Shown one piece after another: positions 12,101-25,217 of a stretch of 64,000 nucleotides of DNA. The position numbers were made by a program, and so were the translations under genes. The stretch's first letter is position 1. Each line of letters starts with the position of its first letter. The notes under the pieces are model-generated. The model searched no databases and was not told the origin of the DNA. It worked only from the letters and a program-made list of their open reading frames with translations. Source of the stretch: Undaria pinnatifida (Eukaryota > Sar > Phaeophyceae > Laminariales > Alariaceae); assembly GCA_012845835.1 (NCBI GenBank), contig JABAKD010000015.1:11561845-11625844 (forward strand), in the 5' to 3' direction.

Positions 12101-15100
12101 TTGTCAGCATTGTTGTGGTTCACATATATGTTGGCCGCGCAGCATCGGTGAATTCTGATTACAATTATTGTTATTTCTGTGAAAGACAGGACGCTGGATG
12201 AGATGGACTCTAAGGGGTGGGTGCCGACGAGGGGGGCACACCTGTGTCTGCTCGCGGCAATGTGGCAAAGAAAGGACACTCACGGCGTAGTCAAGGTGAG
12301 TTGAGCCACAACACTAACTACATGGAGATAATGCAGGGTCGCATCATTCTTGCGTCAGAAAAAACTGTGTGATGTAAGATAGAGGTAGAGGGGTAACAAG
12401 GGCATTGCATGAAAAAAAATGGGAAAACGAAACACAATGAAAAGCGAACTTTGTCCGAGGGGGGGGGGTCCTATGCTAAGCGCCCCTGTGTCTGCTCGCG
12501 ACAAGGTGGCAAATAAAGGACACCAAACGGCATAGTCAAGGGAAGGTAAGGGAAAAAACGCTTAGAAATGTAGTAGTATAATTTTGTTTTTCGTGCAGGA
12601 GGAAAAGCAGTTTTTTTTTTTGTTGTTGTGTCATGCCGCGAGCAGGCACAGCTGCGCTTGTTTTAGTCCTACGGAACCCCTCCCCCGCCCACTACTCAAC
12701 GTTTTTTTCTTCATCCTAACCCGGCGGGTTATCGAGTGTGTCCCCTTTTCCCTTTTTTTTCGCAACTGAAATGCCCACTCTACAGTAAATCCAAGGCTGT
12801 GCCAAAAAATGCGGGTGAAACTCTGCGATGGCGGCTGATGTGTTCTTGCATATTTGAGGTTGAATGGCGTGTGCTTTCCAAGGCTCCTAACCACTTGAGG
12901 AGCTTCACACTACTAATAGTATAATAGTATAATACTATTAATGGTATACCTTCCAAGGCAAACACTGCTTTTTTAGTAAAAGTGAAAATTGAAATGGTTG
13001 ATGAACAAAACCCATGGCCCTACAGATGAGCAAACGAAATAATTACTGCAAAACAAAAAATGGCAGATTTCGACAATTTTAGATTAAGGAGCTAGCTCCC
13101 CCCCTTTCTTTCGGAAACAAAAAAAAAACGCCAAAACGTGCTGCCTGTATCGTAGCCCGCGTATATGACAGGGTGTTGGGTATACTCAGGGGCACCCGGG
13201 TGCCAACGTTGTTGTAGTGGTCATACTCGGGTAGTTACCCAGGTGTCTCCAACGTGTATGCCGTTCGGTACCGTTCGGTAGTCGTTCGGTAGCCGTTCGG
13301 TTGCCGTCAGGTGCCGTGCGATGCCGTTCGGTGACACGTTTGGTAGCCGTTCGATGGCCGTCAGGTGCCGTGCGGTGCCGTTCAGTGCCGTTCGGTATCG
13401 TTCGCTAGCCTTGCTACACACACCCACAGTAAAACTTCAAAGTGAAGACATGTTTGTGTGTCGCCCCTTCTGAGTTTTGTGCCGAAGGTTCGCGACAAAT
13501 AGATAAACCGACGGCACACAACTAAAAGGGTCGGAATTTGAACTCAGAGGGGTGGGATCGCTGTACGAGTTGAAACAGAGACGTTTTGTTGTCACATTTT
13601 TGTTTTTCTTGGTTTTTGTATTGCCCTCCATGTCTAAATTTAGAAATTCGACGCCGTCATCCACATCCAAAAAAATACGAACAAGGGGCCGGAGTCCGCC
13701 TCACAAGTGGCCCTTAACAGGATGCAGGTCACCCTTCATACGACTCGGAGATACCTAACAGCGCTTCGCGCTTGGTACAAGCAATGTGTCTGACTGGTGA
13801 TTGCGACGTACCGCGTCCGCCCGTCCCAGCATTGTCGAGGAGGTCTATGGCTCCGTCCTAGCATTGTCGAGATGGGAGAGTTTATGGTCCGACGAACTAC
13901 GACGAAGCGTGATATGACGATTACTCCCTGCTTGGGGTTCATGAATAAGAAGGCGTGATTTCTTGGTGGTTGTTAGAGCGCCCTTGGTTGTTTGTAAAAA
14001 CAACCACGTTCGGTTGACCCTTCCGTGCCCAATAAGTCTTGGGATCGCTATCAGTGTTGAGCGATGCGCGTCATCGCAGAAACCTTGCGTACACATGTTT
14101 TTATGTTTCACTATTCTGGGTGTGCAAACCTGGTGCAGATAATGGGCCGCATGCTAGAGCAGGAGAATCAGCCAAAACAGCAACCTACGCCTATCTGGGT
14201 AGATACCTGTACTTTCTTACTTGTATTTCTATCTAAATCTACCTACAAGTTGCGTAGTAAAAACTTGGGTTTTTGTATTACCGTTTTTGACGTGCTACAC
14301 CCTCGCTGTGCAGATAATGGGCCGCATGCTGGAGCAGGAGTACCAGCCAACGGAGGCGGCCTTCGCCATAGCTCTTATGGCCGCCGGCCGTCTAGGCAAG
14401 GCCGACTTCGCCAAGACCTTGTTCGCCAAACGCACAGCGGCGGGACTCGAGCCGAAGGAGGAAATTTACTCCAGCGTGAGTGGATTATGCTGTAGAAAGG
14501 GCTGTGGGTTGACGGACTATTTGTGTCTGACTAGTTGGTTTGTTGACTACTGTGGATAGTTTGCTTCTGACATTGTTGTGTTGTTTGGGAGAGGGGTCAT
14601 GCAGACTAGCCGTGGGAAAGTCGCGATTGAATGTTTTTTACCAGAATGGGTTTCAAGGCCATTAGCAAGCCTCCAAAGGTGGGTTAGTAAGGTATACTCT
14701 CCGGGGGGTTGGTTATTCTGGTCATACTCGGGTACGTAGCCCGGCACCCTTCAAGGTATCTATCTGACTTGATGTTTTGGTCATAGTCGAGTAGGTTCTC
14801 CAGTGCCCTCCAGGTTATATACCTGATTTGTTGTACTGGTCGGGTACGTATTCGGGTGCTCTTCAGAGTAAAAATCTGGTTAATTTTGAGCCGGTGCCGG
14901 CGCCTCCTGTGGGGATTGCTCAGGCTGCATGAAGACAATGGGAAGGGCAGGTCGTGGGCGAAAAAACACTCGCGCACCGATGGAGACGCACGCTGTACGA
15001 ACTCGAACATGGATGGCCAGCTAGTATCCTTCGGTTCCGTTAGGTGCAGCTTGGTAACGTTCGGTAGCCGTTCGGTATCGTTCGCTATCGTTCGATGCCG

Positions 15101-18100
15101 TTCGGGACGGGGGTGGCAGGCGGAACCTCCAAGACCGCCCACCTTGAAACCCCCCTCCAGCAACTCGTTGACGAAAACCTCGCCGAGCGTACGCTTGCCT
15201 GCCGTGGGTGATGGCGGGGACGCCCGGGAGCGACACGTCTTAAAGTCGCAACTGACATCGACGCGATGCGACGGAAGTTGATTGCCACGCGGAGCCATCG
15301 GCTTCATCCCGACCAATGCATGCGCGTGGTGATCAACTCCCGGCGCATCGCGTCGTTGTAAGTTTTGAGTTTTTAGACGTATCGCTCCCGGTCGTCCCCG
15401 CCATCCCGCGCTGCTGGCAGGCAGGCGTACGCTCGGCGAGGTTTGTCCACGAGCGGCTCAGGGGGGATTTCAAGGGAGTTGTCTTGGGTGCTCCGGTCTG
15501 CCACCTTGTCCCGAAGGGGCACCGAACGCCGCCGAACGACACCGAACGGCTTCGAATGGCCCCGAACGCCGCGCGAATGGATCCGAACGGCTTCAAACGG
15601 CACCGAAAGATACTACGAAGACAATTGTATACCATTAGCCCCTTTTGGGACTTGAGTGGGGAAAAAACGTCGGAAACCATTGACAATTCCAGCGTGGAAG
15701 CCGGGGCTACCTGGATAGAATTGACTGTGTCAGCGCGGCCGCCGCCCCCTGCCGCTGTCGCCTCAGATTATGCTGACTCACGCGAAAGGCTCTTTGTACA
15801 AAGAGAGCCCGGGTTGTTTTGGTCGTACTTGAGTAGGTTAGGAGGTACCCTCCAAAACCATATGCGTATATAATGGTATTGCTTTGGTCGCATTCGGGTA
15901 GGTACCCGGGTACATCCCAGCGCTTACCGGTATACCTTACTCACTACATCCTTGGAAGCTTCGGCCTACTTTTCGGCGTTAACTGTATCAACGCTGTCCC
16001 CGCCGCCGCCGCCTCAGCTGATGCTGGCTCGCGCGAAAGCCGATTTGTACGAAGATAGCCCGGGTTGTTTTGCTCGTATTCGGGTAGGTACCCCCGTACC
16101 CTCCAGAGTACCTGGTGTATGCCTGGTTGTTTTGGTCATACTAGGGTAGGTACCGGGGTGTTCTCCAGGGTACATGCCTTACTGAAAATATCCTTGGAAG
16201 CTTTGGCTTACTTTTCGGCGTTGGCAGTATTAACACTGGCCCTTCAGTTGATGATTGCTGGCTTACGCGACATCCGATTTGTGCAAAGGGAATCTGAGTT
16301 GTTTTGGTCATGCTCTCGGCGGGTAGGTGCCCTGGTGCTCGGGTAGGTACCCGGGTACCCTCCAAGTAAACACTTCGCTGTCTTGGTCGTATTTGAGCAA
16401 GTAACCGGGTATCCTCCAGAGTTTATGCCGTACTGAGCACACCCTTGAAAATCTCGGCCTACTTGTCGGCGTTGACCGTATTAGCCAGAGATTTTCACGG
16501 GTGAGGTCACGTCTCGCGGGTGGGGTTGGATCGGGGGGATCCGGCCCGACCCGTGAGATTTGAAAACCTCCGGACCCGACCCGACGCGACCCGTCCCGTC
16601 CCGTGAGATTTCCATCACCTGCTGACCCGACCCGACCCGACCCGACCCGAACCGACCCGACCCGACCCGACCCGACCCGAACCAACCCGACCCGACCCGA
16701 CCCGACCGGTGAGATTTCGAAGGCCTCCTGGTCCGACCCGCGGGTCGGGTAAATCATGACCCGTGAAAAGCGCTGGTGTTAACGCTCCCGCTTCAGTTGA
16801 TGCTGGCTTACACGAAGCCCGATTTGCGAAAACGGGAGTCTGAGTTATTTTCGTCGTTGTCGGGTAGGTACCCGGGCATCCTCCAGGGTATACACCGGGT
16901 TGTTTTGGTTGTACTCCGGTAGGTACCCGGGTATCCTCCAGATTGCATGTCCTACGGAACACATCCTTGCAAGAGTCGGCCTGCTTTTCGGCGTTGACTG
17001 TTTTAACGCTGACTCCGTCCCCGCCGCCGCTGGTGCCTCGGACGGTGGTGACCCACGCCGGTTTGTACAACGAGAGCGAGGGTTGTTTTGGTCGCACTCG
17101 GGTAGGTACCTGCCCACCTTCCGAGAGTATATGCCTCAGGTGTTTTGATCATACTCGGGTAGGTACCCGGGTACCCTCAAGGATATATGCACCTTACTAA
17201 ACGCGCCCTTGGAAGCTTGAGCCACCTTTTCGATATCGTCTCCCTCGGATGTAGAGGTGAATGTCGTGATTTTCTAGTGTCTTAGTTTCCGTCGGATGTG
17301 GAGATTTATGTCCTGAATTACTGACGTCTTAAAATGCTGGTGTGACTAAAATAGTTGCTCATACGAAGGACTCATGCTACGATGGAGGTGCACCGACTCT
17401 TTTCTGAGAGTCTTTACTTGAGGAGCTCTGTAGCTCACCTAAAAACTCGTTTTGTGCAACACTCGATGAACAAAGCCTTGGCCCAGGTGTGCGAAACAGA
17501 GTATTTTGCTAAACAAGAATGACGTGACTTTTCGACGATTTGGGGTTATAAGGAGGGTTAAGGATTCCCGTCATTCTGAATAAAATCCTTTGACCGAAGA
17601 ATGCTTTAACTTTATCGTAGCACGCGTCCGTGGTACTGATACAGTAGTCTATGACAGTCTACATTAACTCCTTTGGCGATTCAGCGGGGCCAATATGACG
17701 AAACTAAATGATTTCAGCATCGTCCCAAGAACCATCCCCGGGCTGCGTGGGTGGCATTGGCTGCGTCAACGCTGCTGCCCCCCCCGCCCCCCGCCCCCCG
17801 CCGCCGCTGCTGTCAACTATGATGCTACCCCACGCGATAGATATTCGATCTGAACGAAGAGCGGCTGGGTTGTTCTGGTCGTAATCGGGTAGATACTAGG
17901 GTAAGTACCAAGGTACCCTCCAGAGTGTGTATACCTTGGTAAAAGCACCCTTGGAAGCTTCGGCCAACTTTTCGGCGTCGAGCGTGATATCCCTTTCGTT
18001 GCCCACCCCACCCCGTTTCCGCTGCTGCCCCAGATGATGCTGGCACACGCGAAAGCCGATCTGTACGAAGAAAGCCTGGACTACTGGAGGCAGCTCGTGT

Positions 18101-21100
18101 GCGTCGACGGGGTCGGGGAAGTTAAAATTCACATCGAGACGTACCACTGCGCTCTTAAGTCGGCGGTAGTGGCCTGCCAGTGGGATGAAGTGGAGGCCAT
18201 CCTGGACATGATGGCGGTAAGAAGGGTGCGGTTGGTCGGTCGGTCGGTCGGTCGGTCGGTCATCAATTCCGCCGCTGTGTAGTTGCTGGTTGGTCTGTGC
18301 ATCATTCGATAGGTAGGCAGGTTGATCGGTTGGTTAGTTGGTCGTTCTATAGGTCATTGGTTTCGGTGCATCATTCGATAGGTAGGCAGGTTGATCGGTT
18401 GGTTAGTTGGTCGTTCTATAGGTCATTGGTTTCGCGCTATAATATCTACTGGTCAGTCTGTTCGTCAGGGAATCGCTATGTCGGTCGGTTGGTTGGTTGG
18501 TCGGTCAACCGACCTCTTATGATTCCGCCGGTCGGCTTGTACGTCAATCAGTCAGCCAGTCCGTCGGTAGCTGATTCCGCCGCTACGGACTGGCTGTTCG
18601 TCAGTCTGTCAATCGGTCGGTGTGCAGGTCGGTCGGTCATTGATTCTGCCGTTTCCTACTGTGGGTTTTTTCGTCATTCGCCCGGTAGGTCGGTAGGTTT
18701 GTCGGTTGGTTGGTCGGTTGATTGGTAATTGATTCCGCCTCTACCTTCTGGTCGTTGTGTTCACCAATCGGTTTGTCGGGAGGTAGGTCAGTCGGTCATT
18801 GACTCCACCGCTACCTGCTAGTCGGTCTGTTCGTTATTCGGTCGATCGGTTGGTCAGTCGAATGGTTGATCGTGCGGTCATTGATTCGGCTGCTACCTAC
18901 TGGTGTTAATCACTTGGCCGGCGTTTCCGGTCTGTCGATATCTGATTCCGCAGCAACCTACTGGTCAGCCTGTCTGTCATTCGGTCGTTAGGTCGGTCGA
19001 TCATTGATTCCGCCGCTACCTGGTCGGTCTTTTCGTCATTCGGCTAACCCAAGACAACCATACAACCTACACCAATCTAACCCAAACCCCAACCCAATCC
19101 AACCCCCCTCCTTCCCTCGCCCCAAACCCACCTGCTATCTTTTTTTTCTCAAGGCCCAAGGCGTGATGCCGCAGGAACAAACGTACAAGACGGCCGTTGC
19201 TGGGTGCCGGGTTCGAAAGGGTGTGGACGGGCCCGAGTACCTCGAGCGCTTGGAGAGAGTGGTGCAGGCCATCAGCCGCAGGGGCTTAGACCCGACGAAG
19301 GACGTCAAGATGCGGATAGCGGTGGCGTGCGTTCATGCGAAGATGTGGGATAAGGCCGCCGCTCTCTTCGAGAGCTCAGTGAGTCGAGCCATGATGCCCG
19401 TGTGCTCTTTTGAGCGCTTGATAGTTTTTTCTTTGGTTGCGGTGACACATCATATATATCGGGTATACGTTTTTGACGCAAGGCCGAGCGCTCACATGGC
19501 GAACACATCATATATGCGTACTTTTATGACGCAAGACCGTGCGCTCACGTGGTAGCGGCACATATTTTAACGCAGACCTGTGCGCTCTTTGAGGGTTTGG
19601 GTGGTCCGACCATGAAGAGCAAGAGTGTCTGCTACATATTTAGCCTAAACCAAATCGTGTGCATTCTGAGAGCTCGGTTTGTCGAATAGTGTGGATGAAA
19701 AATCGTGCGAGATTTTTGTTCTTACACCGTCGTGTGCTCGTTGAAAGCACGGCGAGTTGAATAATGCTTTGGCGCAAGGCCGCCTCTCTCATCGAGAGCT
19801 CGCGGTGGCAGGCACCATATGTAGACGCGGGCTTGTCAGAGAATTTCATAGGTGGACATTTTTTTGCGACCGTGCTTCTGCTTGGCTCCCTGACCCCACG
19901 CTGGCGAGTCGAATCATCGAACATCTGGCTGCGGTAACCTGTTTTGGTGCGAAGCGGCCTCGCTCTTCGAATGCTCCGTGAAACAGGAACTATACTATTC
20001 ACAGGGATTATTTTACAAGCCGAACGGATCAGACGACTGTATATGCCACGTAGATATTTTGCACCGATCTGTGTCATCTGTACAGGCATCGACGGGGCTA
20101 CTATGCAGGATCTATATGATCTGTGCGTGCTTCCGCGGTAGTGATCTGCAGGGTATGGACCCGTCATGTTATCATATACGCGCCCGGGGTTGTAAGCGCA
20201 TTCAATGCTGATCTGGTACGATATGCGTGATACTGTAGACGTTTTCACGTGTTGATCTGTAGGATATGCATGATATGTACCTGTGTGCTAGCTTATTGAT
20301 TATCTGTACGATCTAGATCAGGCAGATCGTGATTTGTCCGGCATGTGATCTGTTTGTAGACTCGAGCCTGTCCGATAATTTCAGAGGTCTACACTTTTCC
20401 TGACCCTGCTCCAACGTGGCACAACTGACCCCCACGTCAAACCTGTGGCTTGACTGTTCCTCTGGTCTCTATTTGGAGCAGATGGCCGAGAAGTGCGAGA
20501 TGTGGCCATTCGCGTGGGAGTGCGTGATACGAACGTTTTCGGCTCTTGGCCGGTTCGGCGACGTGAAGGAGGTGTGGGTGCTAGGCAAGACCGAGGTGCG
20601 AGACGTTTCAATGTTGACAGATCACCGATCTCCGCTTGATGATCTAGATTTTTCAGGGAAGATCTGTTTGGTCTAGCTCATGTTACCAGTGGGAGCCGTA
20701 CGATCTGTATGATCTAGCACATGCTTCTTGGGTTGGATCTGCATTCTATATATACAGATCCTGCACAGCATCTCAACGGCAGATGCAGGATCTACCGTAG
20801 ATGATCTATATGATCTACATTATCTATATGGTATATGTGATGTATATGATCTCTCTGATCTAGATTATGTAGATGATCTAGACGATCTATGTTATCTAGA
20901 TGATTTAGATGATCTATAAAATCTACAGTAGATCGTCATGAAAGGAATGTTTGGTAGAATATGTGCTCTGGATTACCCGGAAATCAAACCCGGTCATACT
21001 CAGTAGAGGCCATACTCTGGGGTGTGGTGTGGTAGAGTATTGGGCAGTTAACCTAGTCGTTGGGCGTACTCGGGTACGCGGTTCGGCGACGTGAATGAAG

Positions 21101-24100
21101 TGTGGACGCTGGGCAAGCCCGAGGTGCGGGATGTTTTCAACATCCGCTTGCGTACAGTGTTGCGTTTTTATCGTGCACTTGTTTTTCTGATATATAGAGA
21201 CGCCGCTGCAACGCCTGGTCGACGCCGATTACCCCCCCCCCCCCCCCCGTTCTTTGCCTCAGCTTGTACGAAATAGGTGAATTATACTTGACTTCAACTC
21301 CTTTACTATCGCAAGCTGTTGGTTATATTTTGGTTATATAGCAATGCCGACTAAGCTACTCAGTCACGTTATTGGAGACAGGACAAGACAAGACAAGACA
21401 AAACATGACATGACACGACAAGACAAGACAAGACAAGACAAGACATGACATGACATGACATGACAAGACAAGACATGACAAGACACGATCAATTGTTGCG
21501 ATAGTGTGCTCCTGAGTACTGCCGTAGTCCGTGGCGAGGGGAGAGCCCCGTAGATACCTGTTACGGAGTCGGCAAGAATCAATCAACGAACTGGAAAATA
21601 TACTGTGTTGGTTATACAGCACTATCCACGGAGCTACTGCGTCACGTGACTAAGTAGCTCGGTGGGTAGTTCTACATAATCAACTCGACCACAGTTCTGG
21701 GGACAGGTTACGTGGAGTTTGTCGTGGCATAGTTTTTGCTGTTTTAACAGGGTTAAACGATGCAGGAACAGCGACCGAAGCCCTAAACTCCGACCGCCTG
21801 CAAAAACTGTCGGCAGAGCCAGTGTGGACGATCAACCATTTCGTCGATGGTGGGCCAAGCCGTAAACACTGCTGACAGAATGGTTGGTATTTAGTTGACG
21901 TTACGTAAACACTGCTGATCCCTACCGCCTGAGAATTTGACGGAATGAATATTTTTTGGAGACGTATCAGCCTGTGTTGTCTGTATGCATAGGCGCGCTC
22001 CTGCGTACCTTCCTATCAACTCGGTTTTGTCCGTGTGCATACACGCGTTCCTGCGCCTACCTTCCCATCTGCGGCTCATGTAAAAGGGCAACCAGCACAC
22101 GGCGAGGGGGAACCAGCTGGCGATGACGTAGCACGGATCCTAGCCTTAACTCTTGACCTTCTGGGAAATTTCCTGGAGATGATATGTATTTCATGGTGCG
22201 TAATGGTGACTATCAACCTTTTTTGTCGAGGCTATACCATTCGTACAACCACACTACTGTAACATGTGTGGATGCGCGCTTGCTCACCTTTCTTAATACC
22301 TGGTATCTGCTTTTTCTGTTTTACGGCAACCAGCACACGGCGAGAGGGAGCGAGCTGGCGATGACGTCGGCGCAACGCCTGGTCGACGCTGATTGGGCGA
22401 TGGAGATCCTTTCGTTGGCCAACGCCAAGAAAAAATGCTCCGCTACCACGCAGGCAATCGCCGTGCAGGTACTCGCGGAATCGGGCAGGCTAAGAGAGGC
22501 CAGTGCACTCCTCAAGGTGACAGTTTTGTCTTTCAACCCTTTTTTGAAATCAGCAACACGGTTTTTGGATTCAAACAACTTTTGAGCACTGTAGGATCGT
22601 TTTTTTTCTTTTGCAGTGGTACGTAAAAGGACCAAGATTACCTTGTTTTGTTTTGTGAGTTTGGTCTGAGATAAGGGCCGTTTTCAACGAATATTAAAAA
22701 ATAGTATATTATGTTGCGAAAAAAAAACTGATTCGGGCAGGTTGGGAGAGACCAGCGCTCTCCTTAAAGTAACATTTTCGGCCATAACCCGTTTAGAAAA
22801 CTGCGGTCACGTTTTTGCTGCTCCAAAGATATACCAAACTTGTAGTTCGAAGTAATTTGTCTCCAAAACATGGGCACTGCTCTTAAAGAGGGAGTTTGGA
22901 ATTGCAAAAAAATGCCCAACACTTTCTGTTTCAAGTGGCTTTTTTTTTGCTTTTGAGCTTAGGCTATGATAAGGGTGGAATATGAAAAATATTTACCAGG
23001 TATGTGGTAAAAGAAAGCAGACTCGGGCAGGTTGGGAGAGGCTAGCTCTCTCCTTGGGGTAACTCTTTTATCTTGAGCCGGTTTAGAAAGCTGCGCCCAC
23101 TTTTTTTTCATGCTTGCGAAAATATCCCAAACTGCAGTACTTCCAAATGGTTTGTCCACAAAACGTGGGTGCTGTTCTTGAAAAGGGGAGTTGTCCAATC
23201 CCCTAGATAGCCCCGCCTTATTACATGCAAGCCCAAGGTCCCTAGAGATCCCCCAGACTCCGCTCCGTGCTCACCAGAGATACCGACCCACCTTGGTGTG
23301 TCCTCCACGCCACAATCAGACTATTATTAGTTTTGACACAGATAACCTACCAGTACTAGGGGTACAGCCCCACATTGGCGTCGTCGGCAGCCCCACAGGG
23401 TTTCGAATTGCAAAAGCGTGTCCCAACACTATTTTCCAAGAATGTAGAACGCGTGCTATATTCGATATACAGAGGGGGCGTTGTGCGGGGGCTATCATGG
23501 GAGTCGTTTTCGACGGACGTGTTGAAAGGTGTTGTGTGATACATTGTGTAAAAAAAAATCGTTGCCATAGAAAGAACTCGACGTTTAATTTGTCTGATTG
23601 TTGTGTTACGTTTTTGGTTTCGGTCGCCATGGTTCCGTCAAAAGGTAGTATGTGTATGATTGGCGATAAAAACAAACGCACCAAAAAAAACATGGTGGCA
23701 TCAGTCCTATATGTATGTACAAATGTCGCGATTCGTAGAATTTTGGGTCGGCACCCTCAGACATGCTCCCACCCATGTTTTTTTGGTGATAAAATTATTG
23801 AATGTTGTGTGAGATAATTTTTGAGGTGGTTGAGGGTTAATGATATCATGTCCCCCCCCCCCCCCATGCAAGTATCCAGCCTAGGATACGGTGCTGTGTT
23901 GGTGCGTGGGTGTGTTGCTGCTGTCGAGGTGCTGCTGTGCTGCTGTATTGAGTGCATTTTCGGTGCCGACGTGCTGATGTGCTTGCGGTGATGCTGTCTT
24001 TGATGCAGGAGCTGCGGGCGAGCGGGGCGGTTCGATTAAATCACAAGAAGCTGAACAAGCTGCTGGTGTTTTGCGAACGCCACGGCAACACGGCAGTGGG

Positions 24101-25186
24101 GCTGGAGTTCCTCCAGGTAGGCGTGCGCCAATCAGTAGAGCTTTGAGTCGGCAAAATTTGACGATTAATATCTAATCGGTTGGTGCCGTTAGCCAACTAA
24201 CTGACTTTAGTCGGCAAGTCGACTGTCGAATCCAGCTGTTGGCCAGCCGTCGTGCCGATTTGAGTCGGGCGAGCGAAGCGAGCCATAGTATCCCCCCCCC
24301 GCCCGGGCCCAAAAAGGAAAACATGCCTCCCACATTAAACAATGCTACAAGTATGGAAACCCAATCAGTCGGATAGTCGGTACCTTTGGGAAACGACTCA
24401 TTATTAGTCCGACTAATAACTCGTCGGCGACTTTAACCCCTTTAGAGCCCCAAAATCCCTACCTATACTAACTTCAAGTAAAATGAAAAAGGGTTTCCAG
24501 TTGTAATGGCGTTAAGTCGTGCCGACTCACAACTCTACCAATCAGGAGTCGACGCATGCCACGGGAGCGAGCGGTAAGCGTAAGTTTTCTGAGGCTCTCG
24601 TACGCCTACCTCGCCCCAACCCTGATTTTGATTTTGAAAAATGCACGCCTAACCCAAGAAACGATCCCATGACCTGCTATTCATGGTATTATTAACATTA
24701 TTAAAAGTAACAGGGGCCATTTAATGCCTATGGGGTCATAACTCTTGTCGATTCTTCGTCGATAACGGTAAACGATAGCTAGGATTGTTCGCATAGGCCT
24801 TACGGTCACGGCGCAAAAATAAAAAATAAAAAATATGATGTTCTGGCCGAGATAGTGCGAAAATTATGAGAAATTTCCGGTGAATTTTTTGCAACAATAT
24901 ATGATGATGATGATGATGAGGATACTACTAAGGCATTTACCCCTGTCAACAGTGAATCTCCGTAAAATGAATGGTATTGACATTATTAACAAGCTCAACG
25001 AATACAAGGTTCTCCTTTGGGATGCGGTTGGCTCGAAATCTCGGGGGTGTCGCAAACTGAGAAGAGGGACAAAGCTCTTGTACCTGGTACAAACTAGAGG
25101 AAACATAATCAGCCATTCAGCCACTAGCCACCGCGCAAGCAACCGGACTAGTTGTTGCTGTTGTTGTTGTTGTTGTTGTTGTTGTC

Positions 25187-25217
<31 letters not shown>

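Larger units (their letters stand above)
14690..17960 (+). repeat. Array of (gggtaggtaccc) minisatellite and decayed exon 7 edges
   Basis: A unit containing tcgggtaggtacccgggta, ccctccag, ccttggaagctt, ttttcggcgtt and then an exon-7-like start is repeated with drift. Exon-like starts lie near 15762, 16012, 16241, 16790, 17034 and 17808, before the real exon 7 at 18034. The palindrome at 14990-15620 and a (CCCGA)n block at 16485-16775 interrupt it. Confidence 0.85.
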
